Source: Talpa occidentalis (lineage: Eukaryota > Chordata > Mammalia > Eulipotyphla > Talpidae). Taken from it: a stretch of DNA of 64,000 bases. Every line of letters starts with the position of its first letter. Position 1 is the first letter of the stretch. The notes under the pieces are model-generated. The model saw only the letters and a program-made list of their open reading frames with translations. It ran no database searches and was not told the DNA's origin. This document shows, piece by piece, positions 23,190 through 35,399 of the stretch. The stretch covers positions 100,256,083 through 100,320,082 of the forward strand of contig NW_023604861.1 of the NCBI RefSeq assembly GCF_014898055.3, written 5' to 3'. Both the position numbers and the translations under genes were made by a program.

Positions 23190-24410
23190 TAACGAAAGAA
23201 AAGGGTGTACAGCTTCACTTGTTATTTAATATTGTATAATTGTTTTCCTCCTTAATACCACTTCACTTGTCTTCTATCAATGAGAAACGTTAAGTCTGAG
23301 AACACTTATTTAACTTAACCAGGTGCAATATTATTTTGGGTCATCCAACTATGTTAAAATTAACGACCTTGCCTAAAAATGGAAAAAATGAGCTTTTTAG
23401 TGAAAAAATAAAAATTACATTATTCTGACAAGTTCTTGGAGCCCACCTTGAAAAATGTCTTTTTAACATTTCTTAGTGTTTAAATAATCCAAGAGCGTCT
23501 GCACTCTAATGGTGACTTTATCTCCCTGTCTTTTTCTACAGATAAATAGATAACTAGGTTTTTGTAACTGTTCTCTGACGATCTTCATATACTGTACACC
23601 TGTGCATTTTAAGAGTAGTCTCTCATTTGAAGATACTAACAATCCCTGTTTTGCCAGGTGAGTACTCATTTTTCCCACAATGTGGTACTGGCAAGCATAA
23701 ACAAATTTTATGTTAGGACAAATTTCTTTATTAAAGTACACTTAAATGTAATGCCTTATATTTTTCCAACCTCTGCTCTGATTTTTTTCATCATTATTTG
23801 TGCCATTACATTTTCTTACATTTTGTAGCATTTATTTTCAAGTACATAATTTGTAAGTAAGTACAGCTACATATTAAAAATTACATTGAGTATCCTAGTT
23901 ATTTAATGTAAAGCGGTCAGAGGTCCCAAGAGGTACATTTTCTCTGAAATATAATTATATTTGATAAAATAAGTTACAAAGAAGTTTTCAAAGACCATCC
24001 TGAAAATAAATATATGTTCTTATTTCTTCTTCAGATACAAGATTATTTTGATGGAAAGTTTCTCATCTAGCATTATTGAAAAGAAATAGGGGAAATGTGG
24101 AATTTGACTTTTACTCTGAAATAGGAAGTAATGAGAGCATATTGAGTAGAGGATTGATGTGATCTGCCTTATGTGTTATAAGACTCATTCCAGATACTGT
24201 TTGAGGAACATACAATGGGATGGATGGGCAACAGTGGAAATAGAACCAGAAGTGAAGGATTAAATGTGGAATATGAAATAGCATTTTAAAATGATTCCAG
24301 CAGCAGTACACAGGTTTCCTGTAATCCTGCATTCTCCTTAAGATGTGGTGCTATCCACCTTTCTAAAGTTGATGATTCTGATGGTAGAAAATTTGTTTCT
24401 CTGATTTCTG
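23190..24410. other. C2orf15 intron, mostly unique sequence
   Basis: Apart from the unidentified frame at 23463-23741, I see nothing certain. 24110-24330 has L2-like wording but is too eroded to assign. Confidence 0.4.
23463..23741 (-). other. Unidentified 92-codon open frame
   Basis: Reads ...GKMSTHLAKQGLLVSSNERL...YMKIVREQLQKPSYLFICRK...TIRVQTLLDYLNTKKC. Balanced, protein-like composition in an AT-rich non-repeat stretch. I do not recognise it. It could be a pseudogene fragment or chance. Confidence 0.25.
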
Positions 24411-24414
24411 TAAG

Positions 24415-24900
24415 TTTGAACATCTCTTTTTATACTTGTTATCTATTTGGCATTCTTCAGTATGTGAATCGTGTCCTTATCTCCTTTGCCCATTTCTCTA
24501 TTTGGTTTCCTATTTCCTTGGTTTCCTTCTTCCTTGTTGATCCATTCATTTGGTTTGGGGCATTTAGTCTGTTTCCATATCTTGACAACATGTTATAAAT
24601 CCCTTAGTCAGCTTTGGATAGCACATCTTCCAGTCTCTTCTCTTTCTACTTAACTTTGTTTATAGTTTCTTTATTGAAGATCAGTTTTTAATTGTGAGTA
24701 GTTAAGCCCATATGTTTTCCTTCTTTTTGTTTGTCTTTTTAGTTTTTGTTCAAGAAATTATTTTCCACTGCAAGATTATAAATGTATTGTCCCATATTTA
24801 AAAATTGTGTTTACAGTTCTTACTTTCACTTTAGGTCATCACTGCATGTGGAATCTTCTATAAGATAGAAGATTTTCATTTTCATCTATACAACAAAGGA
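24415..24900 (-). mobile_element. Old antisense LINE-1 with an internal patch of younger L1
   Basis: Old L1 text such as CCTTTGCCCATTTCTCTATT is interrupted at 24537-24586 by 50 bases identical to 27636-27685 of the neighbouring younger L1. Confidence 0.6.
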
Positions 24901-24929
24901 GTTAGAACAGACTAAGTTTAGTAATATAG

Positions 24930-26005
24930 TGTTATCAGACAAAGGAGTGGGCCTGGGGCCCCCAGCCTGATCCAACTTCCCCTCCAACACAGGCAGAGAA
25001 GCTGATAGCCAACCAGCCACTGTCCACTGCTCCATCTACCAGGAGATGGACCAAGGGATCCCGCTGCCAAGCCAGGAAAAGGCTTTTGAGACTCTCACTC
25101 TGGTCAATATTTAAAATATCTCACAGACACCAGTGAGGGCAGGCAAAGAGTCACTATCAGCAAAAGAGCAAGGAAAGAGCCCTCTGGGGAGACCTCTCTG
25201 GGCGAGATATTCCCAGAGGTGCTGGGGTGAAGGGTCTATATAGATGTTAAGGACTCAGGTTTGTTGACAAAGGAATTCAACCTTAATGGCTGAGAAAGCA
25301 CAGAGAGTGTACTTGGCTAACTTCCATTCGTTGTTGCTAATTGTGGGCACCAATCAGCTGCAGCTTGGTAGTTATGCAGGCCTTGTGACCATCTCCAAGG
25401 TGAGTATCTCAGGAAAGCTGTGTACCCACAGCTCCAGTTTGAACTGGTATAGGGGTAAATGATTTTCAGGCTTTTCTGCCCTCCCACCATTCGGATTGCC
25501 CTGCCTGATGGGGCACCTGCAGTTATTATGTTAGGGGAAAAAGGATGTCCTAAAGCTAATTCCATACAGGCTTTGTGGACTCCACCCCCACTCCAGACCA
25601 AAGCCATCAAGACACTGGGAACAACAAATCCCATCACCACCAAAGGGAAGGTTGCTGGAACCTGAGGGTGGGGTTAAGCAGCCAGGTTTGGTATAAAACC
25701 AGACACACGGGCTTTGGGGGTTTTCCCTTTTTTTTTTTTTGGCTCGCAGCCAGCTTGCAGCTGGGGCAGCTCTCCGAGTGCCTTTGGGGTTTCCAGGTCC
25801 GCAGATGGGGTAGGACGCATTAAAGACTTTATTTCCCTATTTTCTCCCTGAGTTGTACATTTCCTCATTTCCCTTTCCCTTGTAAATAAACCTTTTATTA
25901 ACCTTTTGTGTGTGCCTGTAGTGGAGTATTAGTAAGTCCCTTTTAAGCGTGCAGGTGAGGACCCACAGCCAGGCAACCCCTTTTATATCGGGTTGCTCCG
26001 TAACA
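24930..26005 (+). mobile_element. Long terminal repeat of an endogenous retrovirus, solo
   Basis: Begins TGTTATCAG and ends CCGTAACA. It has a promoter-like GGTATAAAACC at about 25690, AATAAA at about 25886 and a GT-rich stretch afterwards. No internal gag/pol/env sequence adjoins it. I see no clean target-site duplication, so the left end is tentative. Confidence 0.6.
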
Positions 26006-26400
26006 GTTACATTGTTGTAAGCTGTCTTGTTTACTTCTGTGGGCCCTAGAAGGAGTATTGAGATAGTTGCCAAGAGAAGCAGAAGAGGCAGGACAGAGAA
26101 GGGGAGAAAGACGGCCAGAGAAGCCCAGAGTAAAGACTTGCCTGGGGCTTGGAGACCTTCCGGCATCCTGGCCTCTCCCCACACCCCTGCCTGCCGTGTA
26201 CCTAGTTGTTGCACTACATGTAAAGCTCAATAAAAGCCTGAGAAAGCCACCGAGGGCTCCAGAACTCTCCTTTACCCTGTTGCTCGGATCATAAAGAACC
26301 AGCCCTGTGACCATCCTGCTCTTACAACTGTCTGGTCTCAAAGGCCGTGACTCTTCTGTGTCTGCAACTCCTTTTCCTTCCAGTAGCAGCAACTTGATAA
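26006..26400 (+). mobile_element. Second LTR-like fragment
   Basis: Contains an AATAAA within CTCAATAAAAGCCTGAG (about 26228) and a C/T-rich downstream part ending in TCTGGTCTCAAAGGC, typical of retroviral R-U5. No genes. Could be part of a composite insertion with 24930-26005. Confidence 0.45.
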
Positions 26401-27289
26401 GCTGTGTAAAGATAGCTCAGAAATGTTAAAAAGAAACAATCAATGAAGGAAATTTATGGCAACAAGTGTCCAGGCCTAGAACCATCAGGTTTTTAACCTC
26501 TTATTTACCAGCTTGTGGGAACAGTAAAATATTTGCAAATTTTTGTCCTTGAGTCCTGTCCCGTCCTGTCCCTATCCAAGGACTCTTCCTTTCTCATTAA
26601 CAACTACTTTGTTATGTGGTACCACCTTTACCATATCATTATGAAGTTCCTACACAAACCTAGAATCAGACTTTTGGTTCTTTTGACATTGTAGCATATT
26701 TTACTATCTGGTAAGGCAAGTTTGGTTTTTTTTTGTGTAGGTTTGTGTCCACACTTATTGAGCTCTTTGTTCTTTCATATATATTCATGTATCTTGAATG
26801 ACAGGCCAAAGAGGCCCCAAGTAGACTTGTTCTCCCTGCATCTCCTCAAGATCCCAGAGATGTTATGGTGAAGATTCATAGGGTCAAATCTACCCTATTG
26901 GATTTGGTTCCTTTTCAATCCCTCTGTTAGCTGAATTTAGTGGGCTAGCTGACAATTATATACATTGCCATTATTTTACATTTGTTGATTTCAAGTGCAG
27001 TAGATTGTGTCATGAATTTTCTTTTCTAATTTTTTTAGCTTCATATTTTGAAAAAATTTTAGACATAAATGCATCAAGATTAATACATCAGGCATTTTTT
27101 ATCCTGACTTAAATATTTTGCATGTTTTACTTTCCATATCTGTCACAAAATAATTTAAAAGCAAATTGTTGGTATGATTCTTTACCCCCAATTTCAGCAA
27201 GTATCTCCTAAGAACAGGGTATTCACTTTGGTTTTTTTCTTTTCTATACTTATTTTCTTACATCGTAGTTAATTTTTAGACAGTATTTG
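26401..27289. other. C2orf15 intron, unassigned with old L1 traces
   Basis: 27040-27240 resembles an old antisense L1 3' end. The remainder is not recognised. A short TCCTGTCC repetition occurs near 26555-26570. Confidence 0.35.
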
Positions 27290-30200
27290 ATTTCTCCCCT
27301 CAGGGGTAGTCCCTGGTTTTCCTACCACCTTAGCACCCATGCTCCATCACCACAGTTCCTCATGCTCTTTCTTCCCATTTGACCTCTCTCCTTCCTCTAA
27401 CCCCTGTTTTATGTCTCAGATCTAAGGGGGTCAGCTTGCAAGTTTTGTCTTTCCTGACACATTGTTTGGATTATTCCACATATATTCCACATATAAGTGA
27501 AACCATATGACATTTATCTCTTTCCTTCTGACTTATTTCACTTATTATAATCCCTTCCGTGTTGCTGTAAATAGCATGAGTTTATTGTTATTGATTGCTG
27601 AGTAGTATTTCATTGGGTATACATACCACATCTTTTTGATCCATTCATTTGGTTTGGGGCATTTAGTCTGTTTCCATATCTTGACCGTTATAAATAGTGC
27701 TGCAGTAAACATAGGAGTACAGGTTTCCTTTCAAATTAGTGTTTTTGTGTCCTCTGGGTAGGTAGATTCCTAGGAATGGAATTGCTGGGTCTTATGGTAT
27801 ATAGATTTTTAGTGTTTTGAGGAACCCCCACACATCTTCCCTAGTGACTGGACCAGTTTACATTCCCACCAGCAGAGTAAGAGGGTTCCTTTTTCACCAA
27901 ATCCTCACCAGCTTTTGTTGTTTCTGGTCTTTTTAATATGGGTTATTTTCATTGGTGTGAAGTGGTGTCTCATTGTGGTTTTGATTTGTATTTCCCTGAT
28001 AATAAGTGATACTGAACATTTTTTCATATATCTGTAGGCCATTTGCATTTCTTCTTTAGAGAAGCATCTTTTTAGCTCTTCTGCCCATTTTTTGATTGGG
28101 TTGTTTCCTTTGTTTTTGTTGATTTGTGTAAGCTCTTGTAGATCTCAGTCTCTTACCCGTTGTATGGTATGCAAATATACTTTCCCACTCAGTGGGGTGT
28201 GTCTTTGTTTTGGTCACTGTCTTGCTGTACAGAAGCTTTTTAGTTTGATGTAGTCCCAACTGTTTAGTCTCATTTGTTTTCCTTCCTTTTGGAGGTGAGT
28301 CCTCAAAGACGTTTCTGAACTTTATGTTATGTTTTGTTTATGTTTTCTTCTATATATATTATGGTTTCTGGCCTTATATTCAAGTCTTTTATCCAATCAA
28401 GTAGATTTTTGTGTATGGTCTGAGGGAATAGTCTTGTGTTATTCTTTTGCATGCGGTAGTCCAATTTTCCTAGCATCATTTATTGAAGAGACCTTCCTTG
28501 TTCCAGTGTATATTCTTTGCTCTTTTGTCATAGATTAGTTGACCATATATGTGTGGTTTTACTTCCGGGCTTTCGATTCCATTGGTATGTGTTTCTGTTT
28601 TTGTTCTAGTAGCACTGCTTTTATTATGGCTCTGGAGTATAGTTTGAAGTCAGGGAATATAATGACTCATTCTTCTCCTTTTTATCAGAAGGGCTTAAGG
28701 TATTTGGATTTTTTGTGATTATATTGGGAATTTTATTGGAATGGCATTGAGTCTGTAAATTGTTTTGGGTAGAGTGGATATATTGGTAATGTTGATTCTT
28801 CCAATCCATGAGCAGGGAATGTCTTTCCATTTCTTTCTGTCTTCTTCTATTTCTTTTAACAAAGTTTTTAAAGGGCCTCCCCCATGGCGCAGTGGTTGAG
28901 CACCACGCTGCAAAGCTGTCTGCAGCCTCTGCAGCATTTACAGTATTGGTTCAATTCCCCACGGTCTGCCTGTTCTGCTCCCTGCTGTGGCTCTGGTGAA
29001 TTATCTCACCCTCCTGCACTTCTGACCTGTACCCTAGTTCTTGTATAAATAAATAAATCTTTAAAAAAACCAAAGTTTTTAATTTTCCTTGTATAGGTCT
29101 TTCACCTCTTATGTTAGCTTTATTTAATTTTTTTGGTACAATTGTAAATGGAATGGATTTGTTTTGTTTTTACTTTAATTTCTTCCTCTTCAGATTGCTT
29201 GCAAATAAAAAAGCTATTGATTTTTTAAATATTTTTTTTTTTTTGTAACCTGCTACTTTACTGAACTGGTTTATTGCTTTAATTAGTTTTTCCATGGATT
29301 TTTAAGGGTTCTCTAAATATATTATCATATCCTCAGCAAATGATAGCTTTACTTTTTCTTTCCCATTTTGGATTTCTTTTATGTCTTTCTCTTACCTGCT
29401 TCTCTAGCTAAGACTTCCAGTATTGCATTTAAAAGCAGTAGTGAGAGTGGACATTCTTGTATTGTTCCCCATCTTAATGGAAAGGCTTTCAGTTCTTCAC
29501 CATGTTTGTTATATATGGCTTTTATTACTTTAAAATATGTCCCTTTAATCCCAGGTTTTTTAAGGGCCTTCATCATAAATGGATGTTGAACTTTATCAAA
29601 TGTTTTCTTGGCATCTATTGATATGATCATATGGTTTTTCTTTTTGTTGATTTAGTGAATTACATTATTTGATTTTCGGATATTGAGCCATCCTTGAGGA
29701 TTTTTGCGTCTGTGTTCATTAGGGGGATCAGTCTGTGATTTTCTTTTTATGTGTTGTCTTTGTTTAGATTAGATATTGGTGTAATGTTGGCCTCATAAAA
29801 TGTATTTGGTAGTGTTCCTTCTTTCACAGTTTTTTGAAAGAGTTTTTGTAGGATTGGCATTTGTTCATCTTTGAGTGTTTGGTAGCACTTCTTTGTGAAA
29901 CCATCTGGTCCTGGGCTTTTGTTTTTTGGGAGCATTTTGATTACTGTTTCAGTTTACTGCTTGTAATTATTTTGTCTAAGTTTTTTATTTCTTCTTTGTT
30001 CAGCCTTGGGTGATTGTATAGTTCTAAGAATTTGTCCACCTCATCTAGATCGTTGAAATTGTTTGCACATAATTGTTCATCATAATCTCTAATTATTCTC
30101 TGGATTTCTGCTATGCCTGTTGTAATTTCTCCTCTTTCATTTATTTGAGTTTTCTCCCTCTTTTTCTTTTTGTGCCTGGCTAGGGGGTTTGTCTATTTTG

Positions 30201-31030
30201 CTTATTTTTTCAAAGAACCAACTTTTGGTTGCATTGATCTTTTGGACTGTCTTTTGTGTTTCTATTCTATTTATTTCTGTGTTAATTTTTATTATTTCCT
30301 TTTTTTACTGTTTTTTTTTGCTCCTTTTCTAGTTCCTTGAGATGGGAGATGAGGTTGTTTCTTTGGGTTCTTTCTTGTTCTTAATGTGGGCTTTTATTGC
30401 TATATACTTTTCTCTTGCTACTGTTTTTGCATACATTCTGAAAGATTGTGTCATTATCATTTGTCTTAAGGTATTTTTTTTATTTCTTCTTTCATTTCTT
30501 CATTAATCCAATGATTATTCAGTATCATGTTGTTCAGTGCCCATGTAATTTGGGATCTCTTTGCTTTCTTTTTGTAGTTGATTTTTAGTTTGATACCTTT
30601 ATTGTCAAAGAAGATACTTGATATGATTTCTTGTGACCCAGCATGTGGCCAATATTGGAGCATTCTCTATGTTCACTTGAGAAAAATGTGCATTTTGGTT
30701 TTTGGCAAATGTGTTTGTTTCCTATAGATGTCTATTAGGACCATGTGATCTGTATCTTTGTTTAGGACTATTTTGTCTGTTTATTTTCCATCTCATTGAT
30801 CTGTCCATTGGTGAGAGTGGGGTGTTGGAGTCTCCTACCACATATGTATTTTCAGAGACAGTAGTAATTGTCTAATGTATTTTGGTTCTCACTCATTTGG
30901 TAAGTATATATTGATCAATATTATGTTTTCCAGATGTCCCCTTGAACATTATATAGTGTCCATCCATATCTCTTTTCATCTTCACTTGCTGGAAGTCTAT
31001 TTTATCCTGCCCCTGCCTCCTTTGGGTGAA
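27290..31030 (-). mobile_element. Antisense LINE-1, about 3.7 kb, 5' truncated
   Basis: 3' UTR at 27290-27560, then ORF2 reversed. Decayed reverse-transcriptase pieces are readable (KNKSPGPDGFTKKCYQTLKD at 29747-29935; [20 protein letters not shown] at 29379-29630), and endonuclease-side text lies near 30466-30663. Many stops; not active. Interrupted by a SINE at 28873-29071. Confidence 0.88.
28873..29071 (+). mobile_element. tRNA-derived SINE inside L1, internally deleted
   Basis: Head GGGCCTCCCCCATGGCGCAG and normal tail, but about 70 bases of the middle are missing. Flanked by AAAGTTTTTAA at 28861-28871 and 29072-29082. Confidence 0.93.
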
Positions 31031-31379
31031 AGACAAATAGAGTATTTGTGGGTACTCTGGCCTTACATAATTATTATTTTTTAAATAATGAATTGAAAGT
31101 TTTTGATAAAAAGAATAATAGAAAGGACTAGTAGAGAAAGTATTATTTTCTCAAAGATGGTGGAACATAAATCTGGTAAATTCCTTTAAAAAAAAATACT
31201 CACAGACACTGTGGAACATACAAACCTTCCAACAAAGAAAATGTAAATAATTAGAGAAAGAATCAATTTTACTTTATATTTTTGGTATCTGTGTCATTTT
31301 CATTTAAAACAAACATTGCCATGAAGTTAGTTGTTGAAATTCCTGCTGTATTCACTTGTTAACATTTTTTTACCCCAAG

Positions 31380-31731
31380 CTATCAAGTTGAAGAAATACT
31401 TCCACTACGTAAAGCGTTATCTGAAAATCACCTTGGTATTTGTTCATCTGTCCCAATGGGATTTTCTCTGAGTAAATCTACTACTCAGGTATCTGCTATG
31501 CATTTAGATTCAAAAGTGGATGATCACTTAATCCAAGGGACTGAGAAAAGCAAGCTGGAACCAGTGACTCAATTATTCCAAAACACGAAGAAAATAAGAT
31601 TAGAAGACACAAACCAAGAAATCTTTACAAAGACTAAAGAAACTGGCACAAGAGCTCTTTCAGAGGAAGACTTGGGTTCAGTGGTATATGTTAAAGAATG
31701 TGATGGAATAGAAATGACAGATGTGGAATGA
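31380..31731 (+). CDS. C2orf15: C2orf15-like uncharacterised protein, last coding exon
   Basis: The acceptor ...TTTTTTACCCCAAG is at 31379, and the frame runs open from the exon edge to the stop at 31729-31731. The first ATG is at 31456, giving 91 aa (MGFSLSKSTTQV ... VKECDGIEMTDVE). Twenty-five codons lie upstream of it in frame (YQVEEILPLRKALSENHLGI...), entered in phase 1, so a start in an upstream exon is likely. Identity rests on position between TSGA10 and LIPT1 and on my recollection of the C-terminus. No known domain, membrane segment or signal peptide; composition is polar and probably disordered. Function unknown. Confidence 0.75.
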
Positions 31732-32525
31732 AGTCATTTGTACCTGTTGTCAAAGAAACCAAAAATTGCTTTTGACAAGGTATGTTGAATGAGAAAACCT
31801 TAATAAGAAAACCTAACAAAATGAAGAAAAAGAATTGCTTATTTTTCACTATTTTTCAATCACCTTTCACTGCATTTTTTGATGATAAGTACTCAAAAAA
31901 GTTGCTTTAGGAAGAAAAAGCTTTACAAAATTCAAAGCATATTTCTCTGGTATTACATTCTATCCTTGTCAAAAATCAGAGTTTTTGATTAAGAGTATTT
32001 AAATAGCACCAAAACATTGTAATCATAATGTATTTAAAATTGATGAAAAACTAAACATAAACTGTACCCAAACAATTTGAGATCAGTATTTTACACTACT
32101 TCTAGTGTACGAATTTTGTAATTTTGTATGTTATGTTTCCAATTTGGGATTTTGCTTCAGGGTGCTGTAAAAGATCTGTGGTAATCTGTATTTTTGTTCT
32201 GTAAGTGATCTGTGTTAATCTGCAAAAATCCAGTAAATTGTGTAACTTCTTTAACATTCCACATTTTAAGTTTTCCTTTTAAAGCCTTTTTCCTCCCACA
32301 TTGAATTCACTGCAGTTTGAAAATAGTTATTTCCAAGTATAATAGTTTATCTTGCAGGTGCTACCACTTTATACCACCAATATTTACCATAAGAAAGCAG
32401 TCTAGTGTTAAAAAAATTCTTGTTTCATATATCAGTTTGCCACTGTAAGTATCTAGCAGTTTGAAACAGCAGTATTGTTACACGTAATGTTTGATGAAAA
32501 TAAAGCCATTTTGTGTCTGGCTTTA
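31732..32525 (+). other. C2orf15: C2orf15 3' UTR
   Basis: About 790 bases of AT-rich, repeat-poor sequence follow the stop codon and end at an AATAAA signal at 32499-32504. Probable polyadenylation within the next 15-25 bases. Confidence 0.65.
32499..32504 (+). promoter_or_regulatory. C2orf15: Polyadenylation signal, C2orf15
   Basis: AATAAA followed by T/G-rich sequence (TTTTGTGTCTGG). Confidence 0.6.
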
Positions 32526-33715
32526 TTATGACCTGTAACTATATTATATATGTTTTGGGCATTTTTTATATACTTTAATTTTTAATGACTATCTCTAATA
32601 GCCAATTGAGTAATCTCCTTAATATTCATAAAAACAAAGAAAAAATATCATCTTAGGAGAAGTAATATTTTATAAATCAGAAGAATGCTAAACAAAAGTA
32701 GGGACTAATCAACCTAGAGTAAAAATAATTGTTGAATGGAACATAAGCCAATAAGATGATGCTTTTTATCATTTACAGAACATAATTCTTTGGAAGAAAA
32801 AAATATATCTAAATCATTTATTCACCTAACCTGGAACTGTACTGAGTGTTGGGGTAGAGTTGAGTGTAGCCATTGCCTTCATAGTATGTACTATGTATTT
32901 CCCAAGGAAAGATAAAAAATCAGATTTTTCTGTAAGATGCAAATTGTGATGGGACAGGATGTAAAACGTTCAGACTTATCAGGAGACATAAACTTGACTT
33001 TTAATTGTGCAAAGCAGGAAGGCTTCTGTGAGGACATGATAATTATAGTAGTCATACTGCTGTCCAAGTGAAATGATGTTGGTCAAGATGTTGAGAAGGG
33101 TAGATACTCCAGGTAAAGTATGGCATGGAGGTTCCCTGGAGGAAAGGGTGACTTCAAGAGCACAGTTTTTATACATACCAGGTTTCTAAGACAAGTAGAC
33201 AGTTGTATGTATGGAACTAAAAATATAAAATTGGAAATTGTACACAAAAGTGTTGTTTAAAGTCATGATAAAGAGATTGCTTAAGGCTAATGTATAGAGT
33301 GAGATAAAATCCTGAGAAACTACAGCGTTTAAGAACTGGTCGGGGCAGGGAAAACTGACAAAGGAGACTGAGGTGTAGATAATGAGCTTGGTAGAAAACC
33401 AAGACAGGGTAATGTCAAGATTCCTAATCTGAGTTGTTCATCTTAACTGCAAGGTTAGATGAAAACGGAAAGGTTCATTGGATCAGACCAGCAAACTGAG
33501 ACCACTGGAGAAGTAAGATGAGACTGAGTACGTGTTTGAGTGTCAGTGGAAGACTCCAATAGAGATGGCTCCAAGGGAGAGCTAAGAATAACCAAAGGAC
33601 AGAGGTCTCAGAGCAGTTAGGAACTAATGGGATTCCTACTCAAGAAATTAAGGGGAAAAACTACCATCTCAAGTTTTATTAACTATCTTCTTATTTTGTA
33701 AGAAAGACTAATTCA
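32526..33715. other. Intergenic, C2orf15 to LIPT1
   Basis: AT-rich, with purine-rich old-repeat-like text at 32960-33620 that I cannot assign. No gene seen. Confidence 0.4.
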
Positions 33716-33987
33716 GGGCCTCCCTGGTGGCACAAGGGTTAAGACGCAACCTATGAAGCTATTGGCAACCACTGCAGCACGAGTTCAATCCCAGCCAAGG
33801 AGCAACCCACATGGTGCAGCAGACCTCTCCTGACTCAAGTGCTGCTCCCCTCAGCAATGTATTTCAGTCATTCTGCCTGTTCTGTTCCCCACTCTGTCTC
33901 TGGTGAATCCTCTCATCCCCCACACCTCTGGCCTGTTCCCCAGCTCTTGTATGCATAAATAAATAAATCTTAAAAAAAAAAAGGAAA
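33716..33987 (+). mobile_element. tRNA-derived SINE
   Basis: GCACAAGGGTTAAGACGCAA subfamily. Flanking AAAGACTAAT on both sides. Confidence 0.94.
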
Positions 33988-34189
33988 AAAAAAGACTAAT
34001 GCAAGTGACTTCAAAAAAAAAGGGTAAAAATAAATAAATGAGGAGCCATTACATCTTATTATAGCTTTATTTGGAGTTCTGGTCATTCAAGTGTCAACAT
34101 CATCACACTGAACACTGGATGCTTTTTCAAGATTCAAGTCTTGATGATATCTATTGTAACTGAAGGAGGGACTGATTTCTGAGAAGACT

Positions 34190-34557
34190 GAAAAAGTGAC
34201 CACAAATGCTTTGGGCACCTCTCACCAAGAGGAGGGCCCTTTACCCCACTCCTTAACTCTGGGCTGACTTTGCTGTTGTTTTTGTGCCAGTAGAATATGG
34301 CTGAAATACTACTTCCAAGGCTAGCCCTGGGCTAAGACGCCCTAGCAAGAGTCCTTGACCAAATGCAAGGGTGTGACTAAAGTCATAGGGAACCTCCCAG
34401 TGCAGCCAACCCTTGCTGAATGAAGCTGCACTGTTAGGCTCAGGTGAAACCAATAGGGGAATCGCTCAATTTGTTCATATAAAGTGTTAGAAATAGTGAA
34501 CTGTTTTAAGTCACAAATATTTGAGGCGGTCTGTTACATAGCAATAGTTAACTGAAA
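34190..34557 (+). mobile_element. MaLR/MLT1-like LTR fragment
   Basis: The ending TCTGTTACATAGCAATAGTT then AACTGAAA is characteristic of MLT1-type LTR 3' ends. 5' edge uncertain. Confidence 0.5.
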
Positions 34558-34774
34558 TTATCACTTTGCTACTTTGGCTTGCTGGGGACTTTCCCAACTG
34601 ATGGGTTTTCTTGCTAGCTGTAGTGAGGGATACCCTCCCACCCCAAGTGGTAATGTTCATTGGCCTCTGTGTGTTTGTTTTCTGATTCACCCAGTCCTAT
34701 TACTTAATGTATTGCGAATATAAGCGTTCATTTCTTTAAACGCAACGGTAACGTGTCTTTTAAAATTGATTTTA

Positions 34775-35354
34775 ACTGGTCCAACCACTATGGAGAGCTG
34801 TGTGGAGATTCCGCAACCTACTAACATAGAGCTTCCATATGATCCAGCAATTCCACTCCTAGGTATTTACCCAAAGGACACAGAAACATCAATTCCAAAG
34901 AGCACCTGCACCCCTATGTTTATAGCAGCACTGTTTACAATAGCTAAGTCTGGAAACAACCCAAATGCCCAAAAATAGATGACTGGATCAAGAAGATGTG
35001 GTACATATACACCATGGAATATTACTCAGCATTCAAAAAAGATAAACACATGCAATTTGCAGCAACATGGATGGCGCCGGAAGGGATCATGCTCAGCGAA
35101 ATAAGCCAGAAAGAAAAAGAAAAATACCGGATGGTCTCACTCATAGCAGGAATCTAGAAAACCTAAATAAGGGACCCGGAAAAAGAATAACTATAAGAAA
35201 GAAAAAATCAAAATCAACAAACAACTATGAACCAGAGACACACTAAGGCGGGGGCGGGGGGAGAGGGGGAGCGGGGAAAGGAGGGATTGGGGTCAAAATA
35301 AGGGGGTTGCAATTGTATGGGGAATATAAAAATAAAAATTTTTAAAAATAATAA
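34775..35354 (+). mobile_element. 5'-truncated LINE-1, sense, next to LIPT1 promoter
   Basis: End of ORF2 (CCATATGATCCAGCAATTCC) plus 3' UTR with G-rich tract near 35247-35290. Target-site duplication TAAAATTGATTTTA at 34761-34774 and 35355-35368. Confidence 0.95.
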
Positions 35355-35399
35355 TAAAATTGATTTTAGTTTCCTCACCTTCCAAGTGGAGTTTTAGGC

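Noticed and set aside
25943..26392. 149-codon and 125-codon frames on the minus strand
   Set aside because: They run antisense through LTR sequence; no retroviral gene similarity.
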